Shown piece by piece: positions 36,603 through 45,995 of a DNA stretch of 64,000 bases. Source of the DNA: Demequina maris (GTDB lineage Bacteria; Actinomycetota; Actinomycetes; Actinomycetales; Demequinaceae). Both the position numbers and the translations under genes were made by a program. The stretch spans positions 186,001 to 250,000 of the forward strand of contig NZ_BBLX01000003.1 in NCBI RefSeq assembly GCF_000971155.1. Reading direction: 5' to 3'. How positions within the stretch are numbered: position 1 is the first letter of the stretch; every line of letters begins with the position of its first letter. The notes beneath the pieces were generated by a model. The model made no database searches. It saw only the letters and a list, made by a program, of their open reading frames with translations, and was not told the origin of the DNA.

Positions 36603-37442
36603 CTAGGCTCCCACACGGAAGCGGGCGAAGGCGACCACTGCGCCACCCGTCTCCGCGACGACCTTGCCGACGGTCGTCTTCGGGTCCTTGGCGAACGCCT
36701 GCTCGACGAGCACGTTCTCCTTGAACCAGCCGTTGAGGCGGCCCTCGATGATCTTCGGCAGCGCGGCCTCGGGCTTGCCCTCCGCACGCGAGACCTCCTC
36801 GGCGACGCGACGCTCGTTGGCGACGGTCTCCTCGGGGGCGTCCTCACGGGTGAGGTACGTGGGCGAGTACGCCGCGGTGTGCATCGCGACGTCCTTGGCC
36901 ACCGGGGCGGCCTTCTCGTCGGTGCCCACGAGGACGCCGACCTGAGCCGGGAGGTCCTTGTTGGTGCGGTGGAGGTACTCGGTCACGACCGGGGCCTCGA
37001 CGCGCGCCACGCGACGCAGCACGACCTTCTCGCCGAGCACGCCGGCGTTGGCGTCGATGACGTCCTTGACGGTCTCGCCGTCGAGGTCGGCCGCGAGGGC
37101 CTCCTCGGCGTCGGTCGCGCCCGCGGCGACGACCGCGTCGAGGACCTTCTGCGCGAGCGCGATGAACTTCTCGTTCTTCGCGACGAAGTCGGTCTCGGAG
37201 TTGAGCTCGAGCAGCGTGCCGACCTGGCCGCCGTCGACGTCCTGGATGGACGCGAGGACGAGGCCCTCGGAGGCCGAGCGGCCCTCGCGCTTCGTCACGC
37301 CCTTGAGGCCCTTGACGCGGAGGATGTCCACGGCCTTGTCGAGGTCGCCGTCCGCCTCGTCGAGCGCCTTCTTGACGTCGAGCATGCCGGCGCCGGTGCG
37401 CTCACGAAGCGCCTGGATGTCGGCAACGGTGTAGTTCGCCAT
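36603..37442 (-). CDS. tsf: Elongation factor Ts
   Basis: 279 residues. N-terminal UBA-like domain with VADIQALRERTGAGMLDVKKAL, core KREGRSASEGLVLAS and LNSETDFVAKNEKF, C-terminal HTAAYSPTYLTREDAP and the dimer region. Exchanges GDP for GTP on EF-Tu. Behind rpsB. Confidence 0.97.
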   Translation of the reverse strand: MANYTVADIQALRERTGAGMLDVKKALDEADGDLDKAVDILRVKGLKGVTKREGRSASEGLVLASIQDVDGGQVGTLLELNSETDFVAKNEKFIALAQKVLDAVVAAGATDAEEALAADLDGETVKDVIDANAGVLGEKVVLRRVARVEAPVVTEYLHRTNKDLPAQVGVLVGTDEKAAPVAKDVAMHTAAYSPTYLTREDAPEETVANERRVAEEVSRAEGKPEAALPKIIEGRLNGWFKENVLVEQAFAKDPKTTVGKVVAETGGAVVAFARFRVGA

Positions 37443-37488
37443 GTGTTGAGTCCTTTGTGACTAGTGGCTTGCTTGGCTGACGAGGGGC

Positions 37489-38364
37489 TTACTTGCCCTC
37501 GGCGGCCTCGGTGGCCTCGGCGGCGGGGGCAGCCTCGGCCTCGGCCTCGGCCGCGGCGGGCTCCTCGGCCTTGGCGGGCTCCTCGGCCTTCGCGCCGTCG
37601 AGCAGCTCCTGCTCCCACTCCGCGAGCGGCTCCGCGCCGGCCTCGTCGGCCTCGGCACCGGTGGTGCCGCCCGAGTGACGGAGGCGGATGCCCTCGGCCA
37701 CGGCGTCGGCGATCACGCGGGTGAGCAGGCCCACCGAGCGGATGGCGTCGTCGTTGCCGGGGATGCCGTACGAGACCTCGTCGGGGTCGCAGTTCGAGTC
37801 GAGGATGCCGACGACGGGGACGCCGAGCTTCTTCGCCTCATCGACCGCGAGGTGCTCCTTGTTGGTGTCGACGATCCACACGACCGACGGGACCTTGCCC
37901 ATGTCGCGGATGCCGCCGAGGGTCTTGTCGAGCTTCTCCTTCTCGCGACGGAGGTTGAGCAGCTCCTTCTTGGTGCGGCCCGAACCGGCGACGTCGTCGA
38001 AGTCGATCTCCTCGAGCTCCTTGAGGCGCGCGACGCGCTTGCTCACCGTCTGGAAGTTGGTGAGCATGCCGCCCAGCCAGCGCTCGTTGACGTAGGGCAT
38101 GCCCACGCGCTTGGCCTGCTCGGCGATCTGCTCCTGCGCCTGGCGCTTGGTGCCGACGAACAGGACGGTGCCACCGTGCTGGACGGTGTCGCGCACGAAC
38201 GCGTAGGCGGCGTCGATCTTCGACAGCGACTGCTGGAGGTCGATGATGTAGATGCCGTTGCGCTCGGTGAAGATGAAGCGCTTCATCTTGGGGTTCCAGC
38301 GGCTGGTCTGGTGACCGAAGTGGACACCCGAGTCGAGCAGCTGGCGCATGGTCACGACGGCCAT
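37489..38364 (-). CDS. rpsB: 30S ribosomal protein S2
   Basis: 291 residues from [25 protein letters not shown] upstream. Conserved S2 body ([57 protein letters not shown]) then an acidic Ala/Glu tail of about 50 residues ([20 protein letters not shown]), common in this group. Head protein of the small subunit, first gene of rpsB-tsf-pyrH-frr-cdsA. Confidence 0.97.
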   Translation of the reverse strand: MAVVTMRQLLDSGVHFGHQTSRWNPKMKRFIFTERNGIYIIDLQQSLSKIDAAYAFVRDTVQHGGTVLFVGTKRQAQEQIAEQAKRVGMPYVNERWLGGMLTNFQTVSKRVARLKELEEIDFDDVAGSGRTKKELLNLRREKEKLDKTLGGIRDMGKVPSVVWIVDTNKEHLAVDEAKKLGVPVVGILDSNCDPDEVSYGIPGNDDAIRSVGLLTRVIADAVAEGIRLRHSGGTTGAEADEAGAEPLAEWEQELLDGAKAEEPAKAEEPAAAEAEAEAAPAAEATEAAEGK

Positions 38365-38577
38365 GGCACTTCCTTTCGCACGCGCGCGGCGCGTGCATGT
38401 TCTCTTGGCACCGCGGACGGTGCCGGTTTCGGTTGACGATGCGGGCCAGGCGGCTCGCATCCCTGGCGCCAACGCGGTCGGGCACCGATTGCTCGGACCT
38501 CGCCCTTCCGGCGCCTCCCTCGGGAGGCGAATGACGCGCGACGTCATCCGGGCATGCCGGATGCGGGGTCCATCGTA
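38365..38577 (-). promoter_or_regulatory. Long structured leader and candidate promoter of rpsB
   Basis: On the minus strand TACGAT (38572-38577) is a good actinobacterial -10, which gives a leader of about 200 nt. The leader holds GCACGCGC-GCG-GCGCGTGC (38378-38396, perfect 8-bp stem next to the ribosome-binding site), GGCACC-N6-GGTGCC (38407-38424), a CGCCTCC/GGAGGCG hairpin near 38512-38528, and a copy of TGACGATGCG. S2 represses its own operon through a leader in E. coli; a similar control here is inferred. Confidence 0.45.
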
Positions 38578-38698
38578 CCGGAGGGGAGGCTCCCGCGGCG
38601 AATCGGACAGATGTCCCCATGCCGGGCGCTCGTCCGGGCGTTCCACCGGTGTCGCGGCGACGGTCGCGGGGGCCCGGCCGCACGCGCATCGTCGCCTC
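38578..38698. other. Divergent gap between rpsB and the M23 gene
   Basis: No gene seen. Should contain the promoter of the plus-strand M23 gene; only one copy of CGCATCGTC, 7 bases before that gene's start, stands out. Confidence 0.4.
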
Positions 38699-39235
38699 AT
38701 GACACGGTACCCCCGAGCCCTGGCCGCGCTGGCGGCGGCGTGCGTCCTCATGGGTGCGGCGGCCGCCTCCGCGGCGGGCCTCGCTCCCCCGCCGGCGCCG
38801 CTGTCCGCCCCCGTGGCGCCGCTGCGCGCGCTGGCGCTGTTCGTCGCGCCCGCCGCCCCGTGGGCGGCCGGGCATCGCGGCATCGACCTGGCGGCGATGC
38901 CGGGTCAGACGGTCCTCTCACCGGCCGCCGGGGTGGTGAGCTACTCCGGCCGGGTCGTGGACCGCGGCGTGGTGGCGCTCGACCACGGCGACGGGCTGGT
39001 GTCGTCGCTCGAGCCGGTGGCACATGCGCCTCCCGCCGGCACCCGGGTGGCGCGCGGCGAGCCGGTCGGCGAGGTCGGGTCCGAGCCCGGCCACTGCGCG
39101 CCGGCGACGTGCGTGCACTGGGGCGTCCGGGTGGACGGCGTGTACGTCGACCCGCTCGACGTGCTCGAGGGCTTCGGACCGGTGGTGCTGCTCCCGCTCG
39201 CGGACGGCTCCGCAGGCGGGCCCGGCGTCAGTTGA
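38699..39235 (+). CDS. Secreted M23 (LytM/NlpD-type) peptidase-fold protein
   Basis: 178 residues. Signal peptide ([21 protein letters not shown]). The M23 domain shows [26 protein letters not shown] (HxxxD zinc ligands) and [19 protein letters not shown]; the final HxH motif is reduced to HWG, as in many actinobacterial members. Two cysteines (CAPATCVHW) may pair. Could be a small cell-wall endopeptidase or an inactive glycan binder. Its stop overlaps that of the convergent sigma-factor gene by 8 bp. Confidence 0.82.
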   Translation: MTRYPRALAALAAACVLMGAAAASAAGLAPPPAPLSAPVAPLRALALFVAPAAPWAAGHRGIDLAAMPGQTVLSPAAGVVSYSGRVVDRGVVALDHGDGLVSSLEPVAHAPPAGTRVARGEPVGEVGSEPGHCAPATCVHWGVRVDGVYVDPLDVLEGFGPVVLLPLADGSAGGPGVS

Positions 39236-40052
39236 AGGCGCCGGTGCGCACAAGCGACTCGCGGAGCTTCTTCACCGCCGCCGAGTGGATCTGCGAGACC
39301 CGCGACTCGGTGACGCCGAGGATCTCGCCGATCTGCGCGAGCGTGAGGTTCTCGTAGTAGTAGAGCCGCAGGACCTCCTGCTCGCGGTCGCGGACCCCCT
39401 GGACCGCGGCGGCGAGCAGCGCCGACGTCTCGCGCGCCTCGAGGCGGGTCGAGGCCTGCGCCATGGCCGGAGAGCCGAGCGTCGGGATCGGCTGCGTGTC
39501 CGGCTCGGCGGGCATGCCGTCGAGCGCCGCGATGTGCGACAGCGCCACCTGGGCGCGGACGGTGCGGACCTCGGCGGTGTGCCAGCCGAGGTGGCACGCG
39601 ACGTCCTCGTCGGAGACCGGGCCGAGCGTCTCCTGCTCGAGCTGACGCGTGGCGTGCTCGAGCGTGCGGGCCTTGGAGCGGACGGAGCGCGGCACCCAGT
39701 CGGCGGCGCGCAGCTCGTCGATGATCGCGCCGCGGATGCGGGTCGCGGCATAGGTCTCGAACTTGAAGCCGCGCGCGGGCTCGAAGCGCTCGACGGCGTC
39801 GATGAGGCCGAACATCCCGTACGAGACGAGGTCGGCGAGCTCGACGGTGTCGGGCAGCTTCGCGATCACGCGGGTGGCGACCTGCGTGACGAGCGGGGCG
39901 TAGTGGGTGATGAGCGCGTCGCGGGCGGCGAGGCGGTCGGGTCCGTCGGCGGCGAGAAGCTCCCACCACGTGGCGACGGCCTGCGGGGCGCCGGCGACGG
40001 TGGCCGGGGCCTCGGGCTCGATCTCGGACAGCAGGCTGTTGAGCTCGGACAT
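39228..40052 (-). CDS. RNA polymerase sigma factor, FliA/WhiG type
   Basis: 274 residues. Region 2 (LADLVSYGMFGLIDAVERFEPARGFKFETYAATRIRGAIIDELRAADWVPRSVR), region 3 and region 4 (LRLYYYENLTLAQIGEILGVTESRVSQIHSAAVKKL) match the sigma-28 group that controls motility or sporulation. No flagellar or sporulation gene lies nearby, so the regulon is open. The helix-turn-helix is intact and no anti-sigma gene is adjacent. Confidence 0.9.
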   Translation of the reverse strand: MSELNSLLSEIEPEAPATVAGAPQAVATWWELLAADGPDRLAARDALITHYAPLVTQVATRVIAKLPDTVELADLVSYGMFGLIDAVERFEPARGFKFETYAATRIRGAIIDELRAADWVPRSVRSKARTLEHATRQLEQETLGPVSDEDVACHLGWHTAEVRTVRAQVALSHIAALDGMPAEPDTQPIPTLGSPAMAQASTRLEARETSALLAAAVQGVRDREQEVLRLYYYENLTLAQIGEILGVTESRVSQIHSAAVKKLRESLVRTGAFN

Positions 40053-40065
40053 GGTGCGTCTCCCT

Positions 40066-40995
40066 CTAGGCGCGCGGATGAGCGAGGTGGTAGGCGGCGC
40101 GGAGCCGCTCGGCGGACACGTGGGTGTAGCGCTGGGTGGTGGCGAGGCTCGCGTGACCGAGGACCTCCTGGACGCTCCGCAGATCGGAGCCGCCGGTGAG
40201 CAGGTGGGTCGCCGCGGTGTGCCGCAGCGCGTGCGGGGCGACCTCGTCGACGCCGGCGAGGCGGCACAGTTCGTGGACCGCCTCGCGCACCTGGCGCTGG
40301 TCGACCCGCTGGCCGCGCCGCCCGAGGAGCAGCGCCTTGCCGGTTGCCTCGCTCAGGAGGGCGGGCCGGCCGCGCTCGATCCACGCGGACGTGGCGACCG
40401 CCGCGGGGACGCCGAACGGCACCACCCGCTCCTTGTCGCCCTTGCCGACCACACGGACGAGCCGCTCATCGAGGTCGAGGTCGCCCAGGTCGACGCCGGC
40501 GAGCTCGCCGACGCGCATGCCGGTCGCGTAGAGCATCTCGACCGCGGCCCAGTCGCGCAGGTGGATCGGGTCACCGTCGTCGGCGCGGGTGCGCGCCACG
40601 TCGAGCAGGGTCTCGACCTCGGACGAGGTGAGCACGGTCGGCAGCACGGTGGCCGGTCGCGCCGACGCGAGCCGCAGAGCCGGGTTGGGCACGATGCGGC
40701 CGGTGTCGGCGGCCCACGCGAAGAACGCCCGCGCGGCGGCACCGCGGCGGGCGAGGGTGGTGCGGCTGAGACCATCACCGTCCATCGCCGCGAGCCAGGC
40801 GCGGAGATCCGCGAGGACGACGCCGGCCAGGACCGCGTCCAGGGCCTCGCCGCGGTCGGCCCCGAGATGGGCGCCCAGGTTCACCAGGTCGCCGAGGTAG
40901 GCGCGCACGGTGTTGCCCGAGAGCCCGCGCTCGTGGCGCAGGTGCCCTTCGAAGGCGGCGAGCAGCTCGCTGGCGGCTGCATCCGTGCTGGTCAT
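40066..40995 (-). CDS. xerC: Tyrosine recombinase XerC
   Basis: 309 residues from MTSTDAAASELLAAFEGHLR. N-terminal SAM-like core-binding domain; catalytic R in LYATGMRVGELAGVDLGD, K in GKGDKERVVPFG, HALRHTAATHL (HxxR), HAS and the tyrosine nucleophile in TTQRYTHVSAERL. Resolves chromosome dimers at dif with XerD. Next to dprA, its common place in actinobacteria. Confidence 0.92.
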   Translation of the reverse strand: MTSTDAAASELLAAFEGHLRHERGLSGNTVRAYLGDLVNLGAHLGADRGEALDAVLAGVVLADLRAWLAAMDGDGLSRTTLARRGAAARAFFAWAADTGRIVPNPALRLASARPATVLPTVLTSSEVETLLDVARTRADDGDPIHLRDWAAVEMLYATGMRVGELAGVDLGDLDLDERLVRVVGKGDKERVVPFGVPAAVATSAWIERGRPALLSEATGKALLLGRRGQRVDQRQVREAVHELCRLAGVDEVAPHALRHTAATHLLTGGSDLRSVQEVLGHASLATTQRYTHVSAERLRAAYHLAHPRA

Positions 40996-41100
40996 GGCGC
41001 CACCATGGCACCGTCCCACCTGTCAAATCAATACCTTGAGTCACATTTGTCACATCAACCTCAGGCATCACGCCAGGTATGTAGGCTATTGTCCGTTTCG
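40996..41100. promoter_or_regulatory. AT-richer gap before xerC with a tandem GTCACAT element
   Basis: The 105-bp gap contains GTCACATTTGTCACAT (about 41040-41055), two head-to-tail copies of GTCACAT, in unusually AT-rich sequence. It is upstream of xerC and downstream of dprA; a promoter or operator is likely but the binding protein is unknown. Confidence 0.3.
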
Positions 41101-42264
41101 TCAGGGGGTCCGGACGTCGTCGGTCCTGGTCCACCGGCCCGCGTCGAGCCTCGCCAGGCCGCGTCGGGCGAGCCCTCCGAGGGCCTCGCGGGCCTCTTTC
41201 GCCGTGAGACCGGCGGCGATCGCGATGGCGTCCGCGGGCGCGCCGCGGCGCGGGATGGCGCCGTAGGCCTGACGCTCCTCCCGGGTGCGGAACTCGGGCC
41301 CGCCGCCCCCGGACGCGCCATCGGGCTCCTCGTCGAGGGCGTCGCCGAGCGGGAGCACCAGCTCGAGAAGGTCCGCGGGAGCGGAGAGGAGCGTGGCGCC
41401 CCGGTCCCGGACGGCCCAGTGGCAGCCCGCGGACGCCGCCGAGGTCACCGGCCCCGGCACCGCGGCGAGCGTGCGGCGGAGCGTGATGGCATGCTCAGCG
41501 GTGCTGAGCGCTCCCGAGCGGCGCGCGGCCTCGACGACCACCGTGACCCGCGCCGCACCGATGAGCCGGTTGCGGCTGAGGAAGCGCTGGCGGTGGGGCG
41601 CGAAGCCGGGCGGCTGCTCGCTCACCACCGCACCGGAGGCGATCACCCGCGCGAGCAGTGCGGCGTTGCCGGCCGGGTACAGCCGGTCGACCCCGCCCGC
41701 GAGCACCGCCACGGTCGTCCCTCCGGCCGCGAGCGCGCCCCGATGCGCCGCGGCGTCGATCCCGTACGCGCCACCGCTCACGACGGCGATCCCTCGCTCG
41801 GCGGCCACCGCGGCGACCTCCGCGGCCACGTGCTCGCCGTACGCGGTGGAGGCGCGCGAACCGACGACCGCGACCGAGCGCGTCCACGCCGCCGCGAGGT
41901 CCGCCTCGCCGCGGACCCACAGCGCGTGCGGGGCGCCCTCACCGAGGTCGTCGAGCTCGAGAGGCCACCCGGCTTCCCCCGGCACCACGATCCGGGCGCC
42001 GACACGCGCGGCCCGCTCGCGCAGGTCGTCGGGGCGCGCCGCGTCGAGCCGCGGCGTCCATCGGCCGAGGGACGCCAGGACCTTGTCGACGCGCGCGGGC
42101 TCGTCGGCGAGCGCCACGGTCGCGCCGACGGGATCCCGCATCGCCGCGCGCAGCCAGGCGAGAGCCTCCGCGTGCCCGAGCCGGGCGGCCAGCCATCCCG
42201 CCTCCCGGTCGGCCGGCTCCGCGATCGCGCTCCAGACGAGCCGGGCATCCGCATCGGTGCTCAT
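41101..42264 (-). CDS. dprA: DNA-processing protein DprA (Smf)
   Basis: 387 residues. A Rossmann-like core with VAVVGSRASTAYGEHVAAEVA, VSGGAYGIDAAAHRGALAAGGTTVAVLAGGVDRLYPAGN and FLSRNRLIGAA, plus a C-terminal winged-helix-like domain (ADAIAIAAGLTAKEAREALGGLARRGL). Loads RecA on incoming single-stranded DNA during transformation. Start overlaps the comM stop. Confidence 0.94.
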   Translation of the reverse strand: MSTDADARLVWSAIAEPADREAGWLAARLGHAEALAWLRAAMRDPVGATVALADEPARVDKVLASLGRWTPRLDAARPDDLRERAARVGARIVVPGEAGWPLELDDLGEGAPHALWVRGEADLAAAWTRSVAVVGSRASTAYGEHVAAEVAAVAAERGIAVVSGGAYGIDAAAHRGALAAGGTTVAVLAGGVDRLYPAGNAALLARVIASGAVVSEQPPGFAPHRQRFLSRNRLIGAARVTVVVEAARRSGALSTAEHAITLRRTLAAVPGPVTSAASAGCHWAVRDRGATLLSAPADLLELVLPLGDALDEEPDGASGGGGPEFRTREERQAYGAIPRRGAPADAIAIAAGLTAKEAREALGGLARRGLARLDAGRWTRTDDVRTP

Positions 42265-43769
42265 GCCGTGATCCCCTGGCGCAGCGCGAGCGCCTCCGTG
42301 ATGTGGCCGGAGTCCGGGCTCGGCGCGCCCTCGAGATCGGCGAGGGTCCACGCGAGGCGCAGGGCCCGGTCGAACCCGCGCGCGGTGAGAATGCCGCGGT
42401 CGACCGCGCGCCACAGCCCGGCACACGCCTGGCGCGAGGTCACCTGACGCAGCCACGGGCCGGGCGCCTCCGCGGAGGTGCGCCACCCGTGAGGCGCGAG
42501 CCGCTCGGACGCAGCGGCACGGGCGGCGGCCACGCGGGCGGCCGCCGCGGCGCTGGGCTCCCCCGGCTCGTCCGACCGGGCGGCCGCCAGCACGGGCACC
42601 TGGATGTCGATGCGGTCGAGCAGCGGCCCGGACAGCCGGCCGAGGTAGCGCCGGCGCGCGAGCGCCGTGCAGGAGCAGCCCTCCCCGGTGCCCGCGAAGT
42701 GCCCGCACGGACAGGGGTTCGCCGCGAGGACGAGCTGGAAGCGCGCCGGGTAGCGGGTGGCGCCGTGCGCACGGTGCAGCACGATCTCGCCGCGCTCGAG
42801 GGGCTGGCGCAGCGTGTCGAGCACGCGCGTGGGGAACTCCGGCGCCTCGTCGAGGAACAGCACGCCCGCATGGGCGAGGGACACCGCCCCCGGCCGGGCG
42901 AGGCCGGCCCCGCCGCCGACGATCGCGGCGGCCGATGCGGTGTGGTGGGGCGCCTCGAACGGCGGGCGCCGCAGCAGCCCGCGGGCGGCATCGAAGGTAC
43001 CCGCGAGCGAGTGGACCGCCGTGACCCGGACCGCCTCCGCGTCGTCGAGATCCGGCAGGATGCCGGGCAGCCGCTCGGCGAGCATCGTCTTGCCCGCGCC
43101 GGGCGGCCCGACCATCAGCAGGTGATGCCCGCCCGCCGCCGCCACCTCGAGCGCCACGCGGGCGGATGTCTGGCCGCGCACGTCCGCGAGGTCCGGCGGC
43201 GCCGACCACGTCGACGCCACCACGGGCGCGCGGACCGGCTCGACGGACTCGGGCCGGGCGTCCGCGCCGAGCGCGCGCAGCACCGACGCTAGCGCCACCG
43301 CGCCGTCGACCGTCGCGCCCGCGACCAGCGCGGCCTCGTCCGCGTTGCCCGCGGGCACCACGACGCGCGGGCTGCCCGCCTCCACCGCGGCGGCCACCGC
43401 CGGCAGCACGCCGCGCACGGGACGCACGCGTCCGTCGAGGCCGAGCTCCCCGAGCAGCACGAGCTCGCGGGCACGCGCCGCGTCGAGCGTGCGGGCAGCC
43501 GCGAGCACGGCGACCGCGATCGCGAGGTCCGTGGCGGGGCCGGACTTCGGCAGCGAGGCCGGCGACAGGTTGACCGTGATGCGCTGGCGTGGCCACTCCA
43601 CCCCCGACGACGCGACGGCGGCGCGCACCCGGTCCTTCGCCTCGGCGAGCGACGCGTCGGGCAGTCCGACGATGGTGAAGGCGGGCAGACCGCGCGCGAC
43701 GTGCGCCTCGACGTCGATGACGTGCCCCGCGAGCCCCGTGAGCACGACCGACCGGCACCGCCCGATCAC
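42261..43769 (-). CDS. comM: ComM-type Mg-chelatase-like AAA+ ATPase
   Basis: 502 residues from a GTG that overlaps the yraN stop (GTGA). N-terminal Lon-protease-like fold (VIDVEAHVARGLPAFTIVGLPDASLAEAKDRVRAA), AAA+ core with Walker A MVGPPGAGKTMLAERLPG, Walker B VLFLDEAPEF, and the zinc-finger-like NPCPCGHFAGTGEGCSC, ending in the C-terminal winged region. ComM is a branch-migration helicase that helps integrate transformed DNA. With dprA it suggests capacity for natural transformation, although both genes are widespread. Confidence 0.93.
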   Translation of the reverse strand: MIGRCRSVVLTGLAGHVIDVEAHVARGLPAFTIVGLPDASLAEAKDRVRAAVASSGVEWPRQRITVNLSPASLPKSGPATDLAIAVAVLAAARTLDAARARELVLLGELGLDGRVRPVRGVLPAVAAAVEAGSPRVVVPAGNADEAALVAGATVDGAVALASVLRALGADARPESVEPVRAPVVASTWSAPPDLADVRGQTSARVALEVAAAGGHHLLMVGPPGAGKTMLAERLPGILPDLDDAEAVRVTAVHSLAGTFDAARGLLRRPPFEAPHHTASAAAIVGGGAGLARPGAVSLAHAGVLFLDEAPEFPTRVLDTLRQPLERGEIVLHRAHGATRYPARFQLVLAANPCPCGHFAGTGEGCSCTALARRRYLGRLSGPLLDRIDIQVPVLAAARSDEPGEPSAAAAARVAAARAAASERLAPHGWRTSAEAPGPWLRQVTSRQACAGLWRAVDRGILTARGFDRALRLAWTLADLEGAPSPDSGHITEALALRQGITA

Positions 43770-44122
43770 CCGATGCCCCGCAGGTGCTCGAGCACGGCGG
43801 GACCCGACCGGGGCAGGGTCACCGCGACGACGTCGATGCGCGCGCCGGCCCACACCACCGGCTGCGCCGCTAGCCACTCCCCCGCGAGCCGGCGCAGCCG
43901 CCGCACCTTGCCGGCGGTGACGGCCGCGAGCGCGCCGCCGAACGCGTCCGACCGGCGGGTCTTCACCTCGACGAAGACCACCTCGGCGCCGTCCCGCGCG
44001 ACGATGTCGACCTCGCCGATGCCGCAGCGCCAGTTGCGCGCGAGCACCTCCCACCCGTCCTCGACGAGCCGGCGCGCCGCGAGCTCCTCCCCGTACCGGC
44101 CCACCTCGTCCTTCACCGCCAT
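43766..44122 (-). CDS. yraN: YraN (UPF0102) nuclease-fold protein
   Basis: 118 residues from MAVKDEVGRYGEELAARRL, with GGAGGTGGGG upstream; a longer frame start at an earlier ATG adds Arg-rich shadow sequence. Endonuclease-like fold with RNWRCGIGEVDIVARDGAEVVFVEVKTRRS (GEIDLI-x-FVEVK pattern). Function unresolved in the family; adjacent to comM almost everywhere in actinobacteria. Confidence 0.92.
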   Translation of the reverse strand: MAVKDEVGRYGEELAARRLVEDGWEVLARNWRCGIGEVDIVARDGAEVVFVEVKTRRSDAFGGALAAVTAGKVRRLRRLAGEWLAAQPVVWAGARIDVVAVTLPRSGPAVLEHLRGIG

Positions 44123-44145
44123 CGCCCCACCTCCGCGTCCACGGT

Positions 44146-44261
44146 GGACGATGCGGCGGCGGGCCGGCGGCACGGGCGCCGCTTCTGTGGAGGGTGCGGC
44201 GGGCGCACGGGGCCGTGCGCATCGGCGCGCCCGGACGCCGGGGCCGATCGCCGCATCGTCC
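44146..44261. repeat. Inverted ACGATGCG pair between yraN and the exporter gene
   Basis: GGACGATGCGG at 44146-44156 and CCGCATCGTCC at 44251-44261 are exact 11-bp complements, about 94 bases apart, in a gap that otherwise holds only the exporter terminator. Confidence 0.6.
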
Positions 44262-44271
44262 CCGGGTACGA

Positions 44272-44307
44272 CGAAGGGCGGGGAGGATCGCTCCTCCCCG
44301 CCCTTCG
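44272..44307 (-). terminator. Terminator hairpin of the exporter gene
   Basis: Perfect 16-bp arms CGAAGGGCGGGGAGGA (44272-44287) and TCCTCCCCGCCCTTCG (44292-44307), loop TCGC, 14 bases past the stop codon; one of the strongest hairpins in the window. Confidence 0.85.
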
Positions 44308-44321
44308 GGACGTGCTCCGCG

Positions 44322-45956
44322 CTAGACGACCGCGGGCTCGCGGCGGTCGCCGTCGCGGTCGGCGTCCGCCTGCGCGTCGCTCTCGTCGAGGTAGGCGCCC
44401 TCGACGTCGAGCGCCTCGGGGACCGCGTCGCGCTCGAGGGTGGTGCGCAGCGGCACCTCCTTGACGAACATCAGCAGCACGAGCGCCAGCAGCGCGAGCG
44501 GCACGATGTAGAGGAACACCGGGGTGAGCGCGTCGTTGTACGAGCCCACGATGATGTCCTGCGCCTGCTGCGGCAGCTCGGTGACGGCCTCGGGCGTGAG
44601 CGAGTTGGCGTCGCCCAGCGAGGACGCGCCGCCGGGCACGCGCTCGGTCAGGAGCTCGATGAGGTTGTTGGTGAAGATCGAGCCCACGACCGCCGCGCCG
44701 AGCGAGGCGCCGATCTGGCGGAAGTAGTTGTTCGCGGCGGTGGCCGTGCCGACCATCGACAGCGGGAACGTGTTCTGCACGATCAGCACGAGCACCTGCA
44801 TCTGGAGGCCGAGGCCCATACCGAAGATCGCGAGGTACGTGCAGGTCACCCAGATGGGCTGCGTGGCGCTCATGGTCGACAGCAGGAACATCGCGACCGC
44901 GATGATGACCGCGCCGACGATCGGGTAGACCTTGTAGCGGCCGGTGCGCGAGACCGTGCGGCCCACGATGATCGAGGTGGGCAGCATCGCGCCCATCATC
45001 GGGATCATCAGCAGGCCCGCGGTGGTCGCGTCGACCTGCGCCACCATCTGCAGGTAGGTGGGCATGTAGGCCAGCGTGCCGAACATCGCGATGCCCATGA
45101 GCAGGCCGGCCGCGGTGGTGAGGTTGAAGTTGCGGTGCTTGAACATCTCGAGCGGCATGATCGGTTCGGCGGCGCGACGCTCGACCAGGACGAAGGCGAC
45201 GCCCGCGACCACGGTGAGGGCGACGAGGCCGAGGATCACCGGCGAGGTCCACTCGTACTGGCCGCCGCCCCACGAGGTGAACAGGACGAGCGAGGCGGAC
45301 GCGATCGCGATGAGGGCCATGCCGGCGATGTCGAGGCGCGGCTTGGCGCGGTCACGCGGCGCGGGGTGGAGGAAGATCGCGACGGACGCCATGGCGATCA
45401 GGCCCAGCGGCACGTTGATCCACATGCACCACTGCCAGCCGATCGACTCGGTGAACCAGCCGCCGAGCAGCGGGCCGACGACCGAGGCGAGCGCGAACAC
45501 GCCGCCCATGAGTCCCATGTACTTGCCGCGCTCGCGCGCCGGGACGATGTCCGCGATGACGGCCTGCGACAGGATCATCAGACCGCCGCCGCCCAGGCCC
45601 TGGATCGCGCGGCCCACGATGAGCTCGGTCATCCCGGCCGACAGCGCGCCCACGACGGAGCCGACCATGAACAGGCCGATCGCGATCATGAACAGCGACT
45701 TGCGGCCGATGAGGTCGCCCAGCTTGCCGTAGACCGGCATCATGATCGTCGCCGCGAGGATGTACGCGGTGGTGACCCACAGCATGTGGTCGACGCCGTC
45801 GAGCTCGCCGACGATGGTCGGCAGCGCGGTGGAGAAGATGGTCTGGTCGAGGGCCGACAGCAGCATGGCCGTCATGAGCCCCACGAAGACCAGCAGGATG
45901 CCCCTGCGGTCGGTGGCGGGCGCCTCAGCAGCGCGCGCCGATGTGGTGGTGGTCAT
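44322..45956 (-). CDS. DHA2-family (EmrB/QacA) drug efflux transporter
   Basis: 544 residues with about 14 transmembrane helices. MFS motifs: LDQTIFSTALPTIVGEL (motif D1), YGKLGDLIGRKSLFMIAI (motif A), GRAIQGLGGGGLMILSQAVIADIVPARERGKYMGL (motif B) and the motif C region GPLLGGWF. C-terminal cytoplasmic tail acidic. Exports cationic drugs or similar toxicants by proton antiport. Downstream of and co-oriented with the TetR gene (39-bp gap), so the two likely form one regulated unit. Confidence 0.93.
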   Translation of the reverse strand: MTTTTSARAAEAPATDRRGILLVFVGLMTAMLLSALDQTIFSTALPTIVGELDGVDHMLWVTTAYILAATIMMPVYGKLGDLIGRKSLFMIAIGLFMVGSVVGALSAGMTELIVGRAIQGLGGGGLMILSQAVIADIVPARERGKYMGLMGGVFALASVVGPLLGGWFTESIGWQWCMWINVPLGLIAMASVAIFLHPAPRDRAKPRLDIAGMALIAIASASLVLFTSWGGGQYEWTSPVILGLVALTVVAGVAFVLVERRAAEPIMPLEMFKHRNFNLTTAAGLLMGIAMFGTLAYMPTYLQMVAQVDATTAGLLMIPMMGAMLPTSIIVGRTVSRTGRYKVYPIVGAVIIAVAMFLLSTMSATQPIWVTCTYLAIFGMGLGLQMQVLVLIVQNTFPLSMVGTATAANNYFRQIGASLGAAVVGSIFTNNLIELLTERVPGGASSLGDANSLTPEAVTELPQQAQDIIVGSYNDALTPVFLYIVPLALLALVLLMFVKEVPLRTTLERDAVPEALDVEGAYLDESDAQADADRDGDRREPAVV

Positions 45957-45995
45957 GGTCTCTCTTTCGAACGGGGACTGGACGCGGGTCGCGCG

